Positions 41,852 through 50,327 are shown, counted from the first letter of the stretch. The stretch is 64,000 nt of DNA from Actinomycetaceae bacterium (GCA_030537615.1 JAUNVP010000014.1:1-64000); one strand, 5' to 3'. The notes: generated from the sequence alone by a model not told the origin. Numbers and translations are program-made.

Positions 41852-43033
41852 TTGAGGACAATGAGAGACATGGGCGTAGATAATCCACAGCGGAACATCA
41901 TGAAAGAGAGAGTATTAGGTCTTGGCTTTGCGGTGCCCTACCTCCTGTTTCTTATTCCCGGCTACATCGCCGGTGTAGAAGCTTTACCGCACGCCTACGC
42001 TATTTGGTATCTGATATTGCAAACGGCTTTTGTAGGCTTGTACGTTCTATCGTGGCTGATGTATGACGTTGCTCCTTTGAGGAACTCGATGAGTGTGCCT
42101 CAAGCTATTTCTTATGCGCTTCTATTTGTTTTAGTAGCGAGCATCTCCTTGGTCAACCCGAATGGAGGCATGTACAACTTGCCGTACATTGTGGCATCAA
42201 TTGTGCTTCAGGTTCCATGGGCGCATTTCTACTACGTCCTCGGATTCCTCACGCTTTTTGCAGCTGGAATACTGGCGAATGGTTATATTGACCCACACAC
42301 TCCTCAAGATGCGCTCATCTTCGCAATACTCATTTTCCTCACGTCAACTGTCGTGATTGTTCTTGTTCGACGCGCGATTGATCAGGGCAAACAATCTGAA
42401 ATAGCCGCAGTTCGAAACAAAGCGCTAGCTGTCGAGTCAGAGCGCAATCGGTTGGCTTCGGATTTGCACAATGTTCTCGGCCAAACCCTCACGGCCATCA
42501 ATACGATGGCGCAACTGTCAGAAAAGCTGTTGGCCGCGGGAAAAGTTGATGATGCACGCGAAACGATGGATTCAATTGCCACTTTGTCACGAGATGCATT
42601 GAGTCAGACGCGAGCGGTGGTTAAATCACGGCAGAATCTATCGATCGCTGAAGAGGTCATTAAGGCGCAACAACTTCTCAATGCCGCCGGCATCCAATGC
42701 CATATAGCTGGCGAGCCGTCAGCGTCTTCGCAGGATCTTGAAGATGCCATGGGGCACGTCGTCAAAGAGGCGACAGCGAACATCGTTCATCATTCAACGG
42801 CGCGCAACTGCTGGATCGCGATTGATGAGGCTGGAGTGAGCGTCACGGATGATGGGCGGGGCCCTTTCAAAGAGACGATAGATAGTCTGGCCTCCCAAGG
42901 TACAGGATTGCGTGCTTTAGGGGAGCGAGTTGAACCGTGGGGGACGCTTTCCGCTGGTCCTCAAGAGGGCGGTCGTGCTCGCGGCTGGGTGGTGCGTTTC
43001 CGTCTGAATGCGAAAGAGCTTGATCACAGATGA
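41852..43033 (+). CDS. NarL/DesK-type sensor histidine kinase
   Basis: A membrane sensor of about 393 residues. Six hydrophobic segments fill residues 15-175, with almost no extracellular loop, as in DesK or ABC-linked sensors. The dimerisation and phosphotransfer box is ERNRLASDLHNVLGQTL with His206. The ATP-binding domain shows KEATANIVHHS, VTDDGRGP and QGTGLRALGERVE; the GTG of that conserved loop is encoded by a GGTACAGG half-site at 42899. The TTG at 41852 has GGAG eight bases upstream; ATGs at 41861 and 41900 are alternatives. It should phosphorylate the following response regulator. Confidence 0.88.
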   Translation: MRTMRDMGVDNPQRNIMKERVLGLGFAVPYLLFLIPGYIAGVEALPHAYAIWYLILQTAFVGLYVLSWLMYDVAPLRNSMSVPQAISYALLFVLVASISLVNPNGGMYNLPYIVASIVLQVPWAHFYYVLGFLTLFAAGILANGYIDPHTPQDALIFAILIFLTSTVVIVLVRRAIDQGKQSEIAAVRNKALAVESERNRLASDLHNVLGQTLTAINTMAQLSEKLLAAGKVDDARETMDSIATLSRDALSQTRAVVKSRQNLSIAEEVIKAQQLLNAAGIQCHIAGEPSASSQDLEDAMGHVVKEATANIVHHSTARNCWIAIDEAGVSVTDDGRGPFKETIDSLASQGTGLRALGERVEPWGTLSAGPQEGGRARGWVVRFRLNAKELDHR

Positions 43034-43053
43034 TGACGGCTTTATCTTCATGC

Positions 43054-43117
43054 AAGGTACAGGGTTGGAGATATTTTGAGCCCTGCGCGCCGCTTGGATA
43101 CGGCAAGCCTGTACCTT
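43054..43117. repeat. GGTACAGG inverted-repeat element (between kinase and regulator)
   Basis: Half-sites are at 43056-43063 and 43108-43115, spaced 52 bp, with TTTTG in the left interior. It interrupts a two-component pair that is usually closely coupled. Confidence 0.93.
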
Positions 43118-43145
43118 GTTGCGGTTGTCGGGGTAGGTTGTAGGC

Positions 43146-43754
43146 GTGATACGAATCCTCATAGCTGATGATCAGGCCCTCGTGCGGGGTGCCCTGGCAG
43201 CGTTACTCAATCTGGAGGACGATTTCGACGTCGTTGCCTCGGTAGGTACAGGATTGGAAGCAGTCGAGACGATTCGCAGGCGCTCCGATATTGACATTGT
43301 TCTCATGGACGTTGAGATGCCTGAATTAGACGGCTTGCAAGCGTGTCGAGAGATTATCCATCTACGCCCCGATACCAGAGTGCTGATGGTGACGACTTTC
43401 GGACGTCCCGGATACGTTCGACGCGCATTCGATGCTGGAGCGTCTGGATTCGTAGTTAAAGATGCGCCCTCCGAACAACTCGCTCAACATGTGCGCGCGA
43501 TTATGGACGGCCGCAGGGTACTTGATCCGCAGTTGGCAGTGGACACACTGACAATGGGCAACAATCCACTGACCGACAGAGAGATCGATGTTCTCCGCGA
43601 GATCGAGAAAGGTGGCTCCATCGACGACATTGCCCGCGGAGTTTGTCTCTCTCCAGGAACAGTGCGCAACCATATCTCGGCAATTCTTGGGAAAACTGGA
43701 GCTCGTAATCGGGCGGAGGCCGCACTTCAAGCGCGGCAAAATGGCTGGCTCTGA
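43146..43754 (+). CDS. NarL/LuxR-type response regulator
   Basis: A 202-residue transcription factor. The receiver domain has the acidic pair at IADDQ, phospho-acceptor Asp55 in DIVLMDVEMP, Thr in MVTTF and Lys in VVKDAP. The C-terminal LuxR helix-turn-helix is LTDREIDVLREIEKG ... DIARGVCLSPGTVRNHISAIL. The start is GTG at 43146. A half-site at 43245 encodes VGTGLEA in the loop after the second strand. It probably controls the exporter genes upstream in response to the sensor kinase. Confidence 0.92.
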   Translation: MIRILIADDQALVRGALAALLNLEDDFDVVASVGTGLEAVETIRRRSDIDIVLMDVEMPELDGLQACREIIHLRPDTRVLMVTTFGRPGYVRRAFDAGASGFVVKDAPSEQLAQHVRAIMDGRRVLDPQLAVDTLTMGNNPLTDREIDVLREIEKGGSIDDIARGVCLSPGTVRNHISAILGKTGARNRAEAALQARQNGWL

Positions 43755-43760
43755 CCGATC

Positions 43761-43824
43761 AAGGTACAGAGTCGGAGAGTTTTGAGTGACCCGAAGAGCC
43801 AAAAACACCGCAACCCTGTACCGA
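43761..43824. repeat. GGTACAGG inverted-repeat element (before rlmB, left half variant)
   Basis: The left half is GGTACAGA at 43763 and the right half CCTGTACC at 43815-43822, spaced 52 bp. The interior carries TTTTGAG. It lies seven bases after the response regulator stop. Confidence 0.88.
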
Positions 43825-43900
43825 CTAAGGGGTAGTAGCAGTGTCCAGGTACAATGAGCCGATACAGAAATAGCTAAAACCCAGACCGAATGAGGACACC

Positions 43901-44872
43901 ATGGCAGGAAATGACGGTAAGCGCCGGTCGAAGCCGAAGGGGAAGAAAGGGCCAACCAAAGGCACCGGCGGACATTCGCGCCGCGCCCTTCGCGGCAAGG
44001 GGCCTACTCCCAAGGCCGAAGACCGTACCTATCACGTGGCCTATAAACGTAAACTCGAGCGGGAGGCTGCGGCGCAAAAGCGCGCCCAGGCTGAAGCTCA
44101 CCGCAAGCGTACGTCTATCAAAATCTCCGACGGGCATGAGCTCATTGTCGGGCGTAATGCGGTATTCGAGGCAGTCAACGCAGGTATCGGAATCGAAAGA
44201 GTCTTCCTCGCTGCGAATCCGACGGATGAGCGGATCGCGAAGGTACTTCGCACCGCAACAGCGCTGGGAGCACCTGTATTTGAAGTGACAAGGCTTGACC
44301 TGGAGAATGCGTCTGGTGAACCTGCCCATCAAGGTATTGGGATTGAGGTACCGCAGTATGACTATTGCTCCGCATTGGACCTCTTAGAACGAGCTAAACA
44401 AGCAGGACAAGTACCACTAATCGTCGCACTCGATCAAGTGACCGATCCGCACAATCTTGGTGCGGTACTGCGTTCGGGAGGAGCTTTCGGAGCCACCGGA
44501 GTGCTCATCACAGAACGTCGTTCCGCATCGGTCAACGCAGCAGTGTGGAAGGTTTCAGCTGGTGCTGTAGCTCGCGTACCAGTCGCACGGGAAACGAACC
44601 TCGTCCTTGCGCTCAAAGCGTTGAAGAGTGAAGGATGCTTTGTTGTCGGCCTTGATGGCGCGGGAGAGGTCGACTTACGCGACCTCGGCCTCGCTAACGA
44701 ACCTCTGGTGGTGGTAACCGGTGCGGAAGGCCGGGGTTTGTCGCGACTCGTGCGTTCGACGTGCGATCAAATTGTGTCCATCCCGATTGCGTCCTCCGTT
44801 GAATCCTTAAATGCCGCGGTGGCCACCGGCATTACGCTATTCGAGATCGCTCAAAAGCGGGCCGGCCGATAA
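43901..44872 (+). CDS. rlmB: 23S rRNA 2'-O-methyltransferase, TrmH/RlmB family
   Basis: A SpoU-class knotted methyltransferase of 323 residues, probably methylating 23S rRNA guanosine 2251. The N-terminal 60 residues are strongly basic. A substrate-binding domain follows (GRNAVFEAVNAG), then SpoU motifs 1 to 3: DQVTDPHNLGAVLRSG, VVTGAEGRGLSRLV and IPIASSVESLNAAVATGI. The ATG at 43901 follows GAGGA. The gene usually follows cysS in actinobacteria; here the rhomboid and exporter genes lie between. Its stop codon abuts the stop of the convergent gene with no gap. Confidence 0.93.
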   Translation: MAGNDGKRRSKPKGKKGPTKGTGGHSRRALRGKGPTPKAEDRTYHVAYKRKLEREAAAQKRAQAEAHRKRTSIKISDGHELIVGRNAVFEAVNAGIGIERVFLAANPTDERIAKVLRTATALGAPVFEVTRLDLENASGEPAHQGIGIEVPQYDYCSALDLLERAKQAGQVPLIVALDQVTDPHNLGAVLRSGGAFGATGVLITERRSASVNAAVWKVSAGAVARVPVARETNLVLALKALKSEGCFVVGLDGAGEVDLRDLGLANEPLVVVTGAEGRGLSRLVRSTCDQIVSIPIASSVESLNAAVATGITLFEIAQKRAGR

Positions 44873-45865
44873 TCACCATACTCGGCGTGGCTGCGAAAGC
44901 GCGTTTCGCGGAAACAGTTTGCGTAGGCGTTTAGTGAGCTGTCTGTCGCTGAGGTCGTCCCACATCCAGCGGAAGAATTGCGGGAGTATGCGTCTGGCGT
45001 CTTGCTCGCGGACTCGTTCGGCAACGAGGACGTCGGGGGAGGTGTATTTGAGTTTGCCGTCCATTTCGAATCCGATGCCGAAATCTGGCCATGCAAAGTC
45101 GACGAAACCGGTGGATCGCCCGGCGTGGAATGGGAATTGTTCGACGGGATTTGGTAGACCTGCGCGGATCATGGCGATGCGTAAGAGAGTTTCGGCTGGA
45201 GATTGCGACAGTGGCGACACGTAGCGAAGTCGGCGCAAAATGCGGCGACGACAGTGGCGGATTTTTCCCGATTCCACGATTTGTTTAATCTGTTTAATCA
45301 TTTGGCGGAACCAGTTGATTGTGCGTTCACGCTGAAAGTTTGACGCTCGACAAAAGTGCGCGAATGCCGCATCCGCATTAACAATCGCGCGGTCAAGACT
45401 TGGACGTGAGAGCTGGTCGATGATGAGATACTCGGGTGCGAGGACGGCTTCCCCGCCCACTTGAGTGAAGGCTTCGTCAGGAAGGTCACGGTTGCGGCGA
45501 TGTACGCGTGAGGGCGGGACTAAGTTGAGGTGTGCTCCGATAACCGTTGGACGACGGGTGTGTTTGGTTCGGACGATGAGGTTGACATGGGGAGACGGAT
45601 CCATGATGGGAATGCCGTAGACCAGACATGCACTGTCCAGCGAAGCGTACGTTTCTGGACCTGAGTTTTCGAGGGTGACGCGGGTGCGTACACGCTGGAG
45701 AATCTTATTGCGGGCGGGGCTTTGGAAAGGCAAGTTCATGATCGCAAGATGACGACTTACTTGGATCGCAGGGGTGTCTTGCGAGTGTAAGTCTTGGACC
45801 GAGCCGAAGCCTCGTAAATCGATAACTTGTGGTTTCATATCAACGATTCCACGGCTACTTCTCAT
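44873..45865 (-). CDS. Hypothetical protein with nuclease-like C-terminus (DUF559/Vsr-like)
   Basis: A 330-residue protein. Residues about 215-310 resemble the small PD-(D/E)XK endonuclease fold found in DUF559 and Vsr-like proteins: SPAETLLRIAMIRAGLPNP, then GFVDFAWPDFGIGFEMDGKLKY, where the Asp and the Glu-x-Asp-Gly-Lys series are candidate metal ligands. The N-terminal half resembles actinobacterial AbiEi-like proteins without a clear helix-turn-helix. It could act in DNA repair or defence; that is inference. The ATG at 45865 has no ribosome site, and 45838 is an alternative. It ends in direct contact with the rlmB stop. Confidence 0.65.
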   Translation of the reverse strand: MRSSRGIVDMKPQVIDLRGFGSVQDLHSQDTPAIQVSRHLAIMNLPFQSPARNKILQRVRTRVTLENSGPETYASLDSACLVYGIPIMDPSPHVNLIVRTKHTRRPTVIGAHLNLVPPSRVHRRNRDLPDEAFTQVGGEAVLAPEYLIIDQLSRPSLDRAIVNADAAFAHFCRASNFQRERTINWFRQMIKQIKQIVESGKIRHCRRRILRRLRYVSPLSQSPAETLLRIAMIRAGLPNPVEQFPFHAGRSTGFVDFAWPDFGIGFEMDGKLKYTSPDVLVAERVREQDARRILPQFFRWMWDDLSDRQLTKRLRKLFPRNALSQPRRVW

Positions 45866-45995
45866 TTACTGCCAGTGTTGCGCCGCTGGCTGTGGATAGA
45901 TTCTCCTCGGGACTGATCACGTACAGCGTTACTGGTGTGACGCAAAATCAGTAGGAGATGTATGCGTTCACCTTGTGCCGTGCCGCAGTTCCCCG

Positions 45996-46059
45996 TGGGT
46001 ACAGGGTTGCGCAGTTTGGCGTCCGCAAATGGGGCTCACAGGCTTTTACCCTGTACCTA
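45996..46059. repeat. GGTACAGG inverted-repeat element (46 kb)
   Basis: Half-sites are at 45998-46005 and 46050-46057, spaced 52 bp. It lies 29 bases past the end of the ecfT gene and upstream of the nuclease-like gene, both leftward. Confidence 0.93.
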
Positions 46060-46088
46060 CTGAGGGCGTGTCGAAGGGGAGACGGGGC

Positions 46089-46925
46089 TTAGAGGAAGGG
46101 GTTGTAGAATCGTCCTCCGTTGATTCGCAGTAAAGCTATCGATAGGGCCAGTAGGCCGAACGATACGACGATTGCAATCCAATCTCGAGCTTGCAGGGGC
46201 CGGGATGTAAACCACGATCGCCGTTTACCTTTACCGAATCCACGTAATTCCATAGCCGTCGAAATAGTTTCAATCCGTTCGAGCGAAGATAACAGTAGAG
46301 GTAGCAGAATCGCTGCGCTATTTCGCACTCGAGTGGACATCGGCACATCCTTTGACGTGTCAATACCGCGAGCTTGCTGTGCTTGTGAGATCTCACGGTA
46401 CTCCCGTTGTACGTCAGGAATATAACGCAATGCTAGAGAAACTGAATAAGCGGCTTTATACGGTATTCCGATGCGGTTGAGTGAGGACGCAAACTCTGAT
46501 GGTGATGTCGTGACGATAAATAAAAGTGCTATGGGCAGTACCGCAAAGTACTTCAACGTCACGTTCAACTGATAAAACAATTGCTCGGCTGTAACCGTGT
46601 ACCGTCCCCAGCCCTGTAACAGTGTGTGGGTGGTCCCGTAGATCTCGGTACCGTATTGCGGTGCGAACACGAAGATCATGACGTTGTTCAGGACCATAAA
46701 CAGCAGGATGAGCCACAGAACAACAGCGAGTTCGCGGAGAGAAATCCGTGAAGACACCCAAATAACGATCGACAAAACAACCATGACAGCAAGGAATCGT
46801 GGATCAAAGCCAATCATTGTCGCGACAGACGCCACGAGCATCATAATGAGTTTGGTTGTTCCGGTCAGCGAATGCATGAAGGATTCGCGGGGAATGAAAC
46901 CCAGTAGGGGCGAGCGTTTAGCCAT
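46089..46925 (-). CDS. ecfT: ECF transporter transmembrane component EcfT
   Basis: The membrane scaffold of an energy-coupling-factor importer, 278 residues with about six segments. The two coupling helices carry the typical Ala-Arg-Gly type signatures, here SQAQQARGIDTSKD and AMELRGFGKGKRR. The ATG at 46925 lies one base after the ATPase stop; a frame back to 47045 would overlap the ATPase gene and is rejected. It is the last gene of an operon with fused ATPase, S component and SAM hydrolase. Confidence 0.92.
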   Translation of the reverse strand: MAKRSPLLGFIPRESFMHSLTGTTKLIMMLVASVATMIGFDPRFLAVMVVLSIVIWVSSRISLRELAVVLWLILLFMVLNNVMIFVFAPQYGTEIYGTTHTLLQGWGRYTVTAEQLFYQLNVTLKYFAVLPIALLFIVTTSPSEFASSLNRIGIPYKAAYSVSLALRYIPDVQREYREISQAQQARGIDTSKDVPMSTRVRNSAAILLPLLLSSLERIETISTAMELRGFGKGKRRSWFTSRPLQARDWIAIVVSFGLLALSIALLRINGGRFYNPFL

Positions 46926-46926
46926 T

Positions 46927-48852
46927 TTAGCGCCCCGTTCCAAGATGGTCGGCGAGGATGTGTTCGCGCCACTCATTCTCGCGGGTAATGAACTGTTCGA
47001 TAAAGGCCGTCGGATCTTGGGCACCGATTCGAAGAGCAAGATCAAACAGCGAAGTGGTACGCAGGGATGCGGCCTCCGCTATCCCTGGATTAGCGAGGAT
47101 AGCAGCAGGTGAGGCGTCGGCAATGATCGATCCCTCTGCCATAACGAGTGCGCGACTCGTATATTCGAGCGCAAGGTGCATGTCATGCGTGATGAGAATG
47201 ATCGTCGTGCCGGCGTCGTTGAGACTCTTGAGAAACTCCATGATGTCGGTATAGTGAGCCCAATCTTGTCCGGCAGTGGGTTCATCAAGAATGATGACGT
47301 CCGGCGCGGTTACCATCACGGAAGCAATAGTGACGCGTTTGCGTTGACCGTACGAAAGCGCAGCAATCGGCCAGTCTCGATAAGCCCAGAGTCCGCAGAT
47401 TCGCAGTGCTTCTTCGAGACGTTCGTGCCGCTCGGCCTCTTCTACACCGGCTGCGGTGAGAGCAAGTTCGACTTCGTCGCGGATCATCGGTTTGGATATC
47501 ATCTGGTTGGGATTCTGGATGACGAATCCGATGTCTTGGCCTCGTCGCGCGATGGGTGCGTTCGTAATGTCCGTTCCACGCAAATGAATCGTCCCCGAGT
47601 CGGGGATTTCAAACCCACATATGAGTTTCGCCAGCGTTGATTTACCTGCACCATTTGAGCCGCAGAGGGCGATGATTTCCCCGCGGTTAATTTGAGTGCT
47701 GACGCCATTGATGATCGGTACATCGTTGATGCCGAACTTGATATTACGTAGTTCGACAATGGGCTCCGATATCGGTGGAGTCTTCCGAGGTTCGCGCGCC
47801 CATTGCCGCAGGATCGAGCGCGTATCGGACGGTACAGTAATGCGATGTACGGAAGCAGGGTTTTCGGTCGCACTGCAATCATGGCCGGCTAGTCGTATGG
47901 CGGTTACGTAGAGTGGTTCGCGGATACCGTGTTCGGTGAGGACCCGTGAAGCGATGATTTCGTCCGGCGTGGCGTCAGCGATGATGCGTCCTTCGTCCAT
48001 GACGATAATTCGATCGAGCGGGCGGTGGAGGACGTCCTCAAGACGATGCTCAATGATGAGGACGGTAGTTGCACTGATTCCTCCCTGCAACTCACTCGTA
48101 GGTACAGGGTCGGGGGTATGAGCCCCTGAATCGTCTGGGGCTGAAACGGTTGACCTTGTACCTTGGTGGATGCGGTCAATGGTTTCGATGGCCTGTTGTC
48201 CAGTTGCGGGATCAAGCGATGCCAAAGGTTCGTCAAACAGCAAAATCTCGACATCGTCGACGAGAACCCCTGCCATGGATACCCGTTGCTTTTGTCCTCC
48301 CGATAGGTCTTGCGGCGCAGAATTTAACCGATGGGTGATATCGACGACCGCTGCGGCCTCATGCACGCGTCGACTCAGTTCGGGGTGTTGTATTTCGTCG
48401 TTTTCGAGGGCAAAGGCGATATCTTCGGCAACTGTGAGGCCAATGAACTGACCGTCAGGATCTTGGAGAACTGTCCCTACTATTTTCGAGGTTACCTCGA
48501 GAGGTGCGTTCGTAGGGTCGAGGCCTGCGACCGTCACTGTTCCCGTGTGGGTACCGGGATAGCGGTGCGGAATGAGGCCGTTGATGACGTGCGCCAGTGT
48601 CGATTTTCCCGACCCAGATTGGCCGACGATCGCGACTTTTTCTCCACGGTACACGGTGAGGTTGATGTCGTGAAGGGTGGGTTCGGCCTGTGCTTTATAT
48701 TGAAACGTGAAATCACGCAGTTCGATAACCGGGTCTCGTCTGGGAGACTGCGGGGAAAAATCTTCGCAAGGTACAGGGTCAACCGGTTGGGAAGAGACGC
48801 TACCGCCCTCTAAACCGGTTGACCCTGTACCTACGGGGGGATGTTTCGTCAC
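46927..48852 (-). CDS. Fused ECF transporter ATPase (two ABC domains) carrying two in-frame repeat elements
   Basis: A 641-residue chain with two nucleotide-binding domains, energising the ECF importer. Domain 1: GQSGSGKST, LSGGQKQRVSMAG, LLFDEPLASLDP, EHRLEDV. Domain 2: GSNGAGKST, LSYGQRKRVTIAS, ILDEPTAGQDW, ITHDMHLALEY. The first 35 residues (VGTGSTG ... DPVPCEDF) are encoded by one GGTACAGG element. A second lies at about residues 230-250 (QGTRSTVSA ... DPVPTSE), inserted in domain 1 between the D-loop helix and the switch-histidine strand, where other ABC proteins have a short turn. Both keep the frame. The start is a GTG overlapping the ecfS stop. Confidence 0.92.
   Translation of the reverse strand: MTKHPPVGTGSTGLEGGSVSSQPVDPVPCEDFSPQSPRRDPVIELRDFTFQYKAQAEPTLHDINLTVYRGEKVAIVGQSGSGKSTLAHVINGLIPHRYPGTHTGTVTVAGLDPTNAPLEVTSKIVGTVLQDPDGQFIGLTVAEDIAFALENDEIQHPELSRRVHEAAAVVDITHRLNSAPQDLSGGQKQRVSMAGVLVDDVEILLFDEPLASLDPATGQQAIETIDRIHQGTRSTVSAPDDSGAHTPDPVPTSELQGGISATTVLIIEHRLEDVLHRPLDRIIVMDEGRIIADATPDEIIASRVLTEHGIREPLYVTAIRLAGHDCSATENPASVHRITVPSDTRSILRQWAREPRKTPPISEPIVELRNIKFGINDVPIINGVSTQINRGEIIALCGSNGAGKSTLAKLICGFEIPDSGTIHLRGTDITNAPIARRGQDIGFVIQNPNQMISKPMIRDEVELALTAAGVEEAERHERLEEALRICGLWAYRDWPIAALSYGQRKRVTIASVMVTAPDVIILDEPTAGQDWAHYTDIMEFLKSLNDAGTTIILITHDMHLALEYTSRALVMAEGSIIADASPAAILANPGIAEAASLRTTSLFDLALRIGAQDPTAFIEQFITRENEWREHILADHLGTGR
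48099..48164. repeat. GGTACAGG element inside the ECF ATPase gene, internal copy
   Basis: The left half is at 48101-48108 (plus strand) and the right half is the variant CTTGTACC at 48155-48162, spaced 54 bp. An inner stem AGCCCC/GGGGCT is also present. On the coding (minus) strand it reads GTRS ... DPVP. Confidence 0.88.
48768..48833. repeat. GGTACAGG element inside the ECF ATPase gene, 5' copy
   Basis: Exact half-sites are at 48770-48777 and 48824-48831, spaced 54 bp. The outer 20 bp of each side are perfect complements, through GGGTCAACCGGTT. It encodes nearly the whole N-terminal extension, GTGST ... DPVP. Confidence 0.93.
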
Positions 48853-49409
48853 TCGTTTACCTTGAGTGAACCTTCAGACGTTCTCGTCTTTGCGTACGCC
48901 ATGACGATGATCGTCCCGATAATGCAGGACGTGAGGATATTTGCAATCGCAGCGACACCACCTTGGACGAATACTTTGTCAGACGGTTCGGAGTAGATCC
49001 AAATATCGAGACTGGGTGCAACTATGAGCCATGCGACGGCGTGACCGACAGCGACGGCGACGTTGAATCGAATGAGTCCAAAGGTTGTGATTCCGCGATC
49101 CTGTACCTTGTCTCGCATCATGAGGGCTCCCATAATGAAACCGGCAATAGCAGATGCGATAATCCACGACCACCACGGTCCGTAGAGGGAAAGGTCGATG
49201 AGAACGTGTCCGATAAAGCCCATCAAACCGGCAACAACGGGCCCAAACAGTAGTGCAAATACGGCGAGAAGTGCGTACTGGATGTTGACTGAGGTATTTG
49301 GAATGGGTGTGGGAATAGCGAGGAAACGTCCGAGGACGAAGAAGAGTGCTGCGCCGATTCCGGTTGCGACAACGGCGGTTACTGGGGATGTTTTGCTCCA
49401 GGTGTTCAT
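48849..49409 (-). CDS. ECF transporter S component, UPF0397 family
   Basis: A 186-residue substrate-binding membrane protein with about five to six segments. TAVVATGIGAALFFVLG, PNTSVNIQYALLAVFALLFG and YAKTRTSEGSLK match the UPF0397 family, often labelled a riboflavin-type S component, though the specificity of this subgroup is not firmly known. It lies directly after a SAM hydrolase-type gene and before the fused ATPase. A substrate linked to adenosine, methionine or SAM turnover is therefore at least as plausible as riboflavin; this is inference. AAAGAAG precedes the ATG at 49409. A lone half-site at 49100 is read as KVQD in a cytoplasmic loop. Confidence 0.85.
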   Translation of the reverse strand: MNTWSKTSPVTAVVATGIGAALFFVLGRFLAIPTPIPNTSVNIQYALLAVFALLFGPVVAGLMGFIGHVLIDLSLYGPWWSWIIASAIAGFIMGALMMRDKVQDRGITTFGLIRFNVAVAVGHAVAWLIVAPSLDIWIYSEPSDKVFVQGGVAAIANILTSCIIGTIIVMAYAKTRTSEGSLKVNE

Positions 49410-49433
49410 GGTCTTCTTTCAGTGTCGGTGGCG

Positions 49434-50276
49434 TTATACGCCGGCGATGGGGTACGTAAAATCAACGGTCCAGTGAATGCCTTGGCCGACGTTATAGGCC
49501 TTAGCGAAGGAACCGCGATTAATTGCGATAGCCATATTGTCAAGAGAGTTAACGTAAATGAGTGCTTCTCCGATAGAAACGTCGGCAAAAGAGCGACCGT
49601 ATCGCAGGGGAGCCGAGTAGACGTCCTCGCCCTCGTTCGCGACGTGGACGAGGGCGTACTCGCCGTGGGCAATGCCGAGTTCACGGAACAGGGGACGAGG
49701 AATGTTCGTCCACAAGGAGCCGTAGCGCACATCGTGGGTGTCGATTGTGCCTGTCACTTGGTTACCTTCGCGGCTCGGTACAGTGACTGGGAAAGTCACG
49801 ATTTCGTCGGTCCTGGGGCCGACCCCCTCGAGGTTGATGGCACCGGAGGCTAGGCGCGCCCCGGTGTAGGCGTAAATGTCACGTCCGTGAAAGGTATAGG
49901 ATTCGCCGGAGCCGGGAAGTCGGTTGACCGATTCATCTATTTCGCGTGCTTCACGGATTCCGAATGTCGTGGCGATGTGCGTGAGGGTGCCATTGTCTGG
50001 AGTGACGATGTAGTGCCCAGTGTCGGTGAGGGCGACGACGGAGAGTCTTTGCGATCCGACTCCGGGGTCGATGACGGAGACGAATACTGAGCCTTTCGGC
50101 CAGTAATTGACTGTTTGGACTAGTCGGCACGAGCCTTCCCACACGTCATAGGGAGGGATGTTGTGGGTGAGGTCGTAAATAGGGAGGTCAGGGTTAACGC
50201 TGTATGCGACACCGTGCATTGCTGATACTGCGCCGTCGTCGAGTCCGAAGTCTGATTGCAAAATGAGTGGCTTCAT
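49434..50276 (-). CDS. SAM hydroxide adenosyltransferase (DUF62 family)
   Basis: A 280-residue protein of the family that cleaves S-adenosylmethionine with hydroxide to adenosine and methionine, related to fluorinases and chlorinases. The N-terminal LQSDFGLDDGAVSAMHGV, IYDLTHNIPPYDVWEG, VSVIDPGVGS and TPDNGTL motifs are all present, and TFHGRDIYAYTGARLASG is the second active-site stretch. No extended loop as in fluorinase is seen between the domains, which favours the hydrolase. GGAGG precedes the ATG at 50276 by five bases. It begins an operon with an ECF transporter. Confidence 0.9.
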   Translation of the reverse strand: MKPLILQSDFGLDDGAVSAMHGVAYSVNPDLPIYDLTHNIPPYDVWEGSCRLVQTVNYWPKGSVFVSVIDPGVGSQRLSVVALTDTGHYIVTPDNGTLTHIATTFGIREAREIDESVNRLPGSGESYTFHGRDIYAYTGARLASGAINLEGVGPRTDEIVTFPVTVPSREGNQVTGTIDTHDVRYGSLWTNIPRPLFRELGIAHGEYALVHVANEGEDVYSAPLRYGRSFADVSIGEALIYVNSLDNMAIAINRGSFAKAYNVGQGIHWTVDFTYPIAGV

Positions 50277-50327
50277 GCGGCCTCCGCGAATTAGGTAGAT
50301 GGTGGTTTCAGGATACCGGTCGGCGAA

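Noticed and set aside
48849..49409. Firm riboflavin transporter call for the UPF0397 S component
   Set aside because: No FMN riboswitch is visible and the operon partner is a SAM hydrolase-type enzyme, so specificity is left open.
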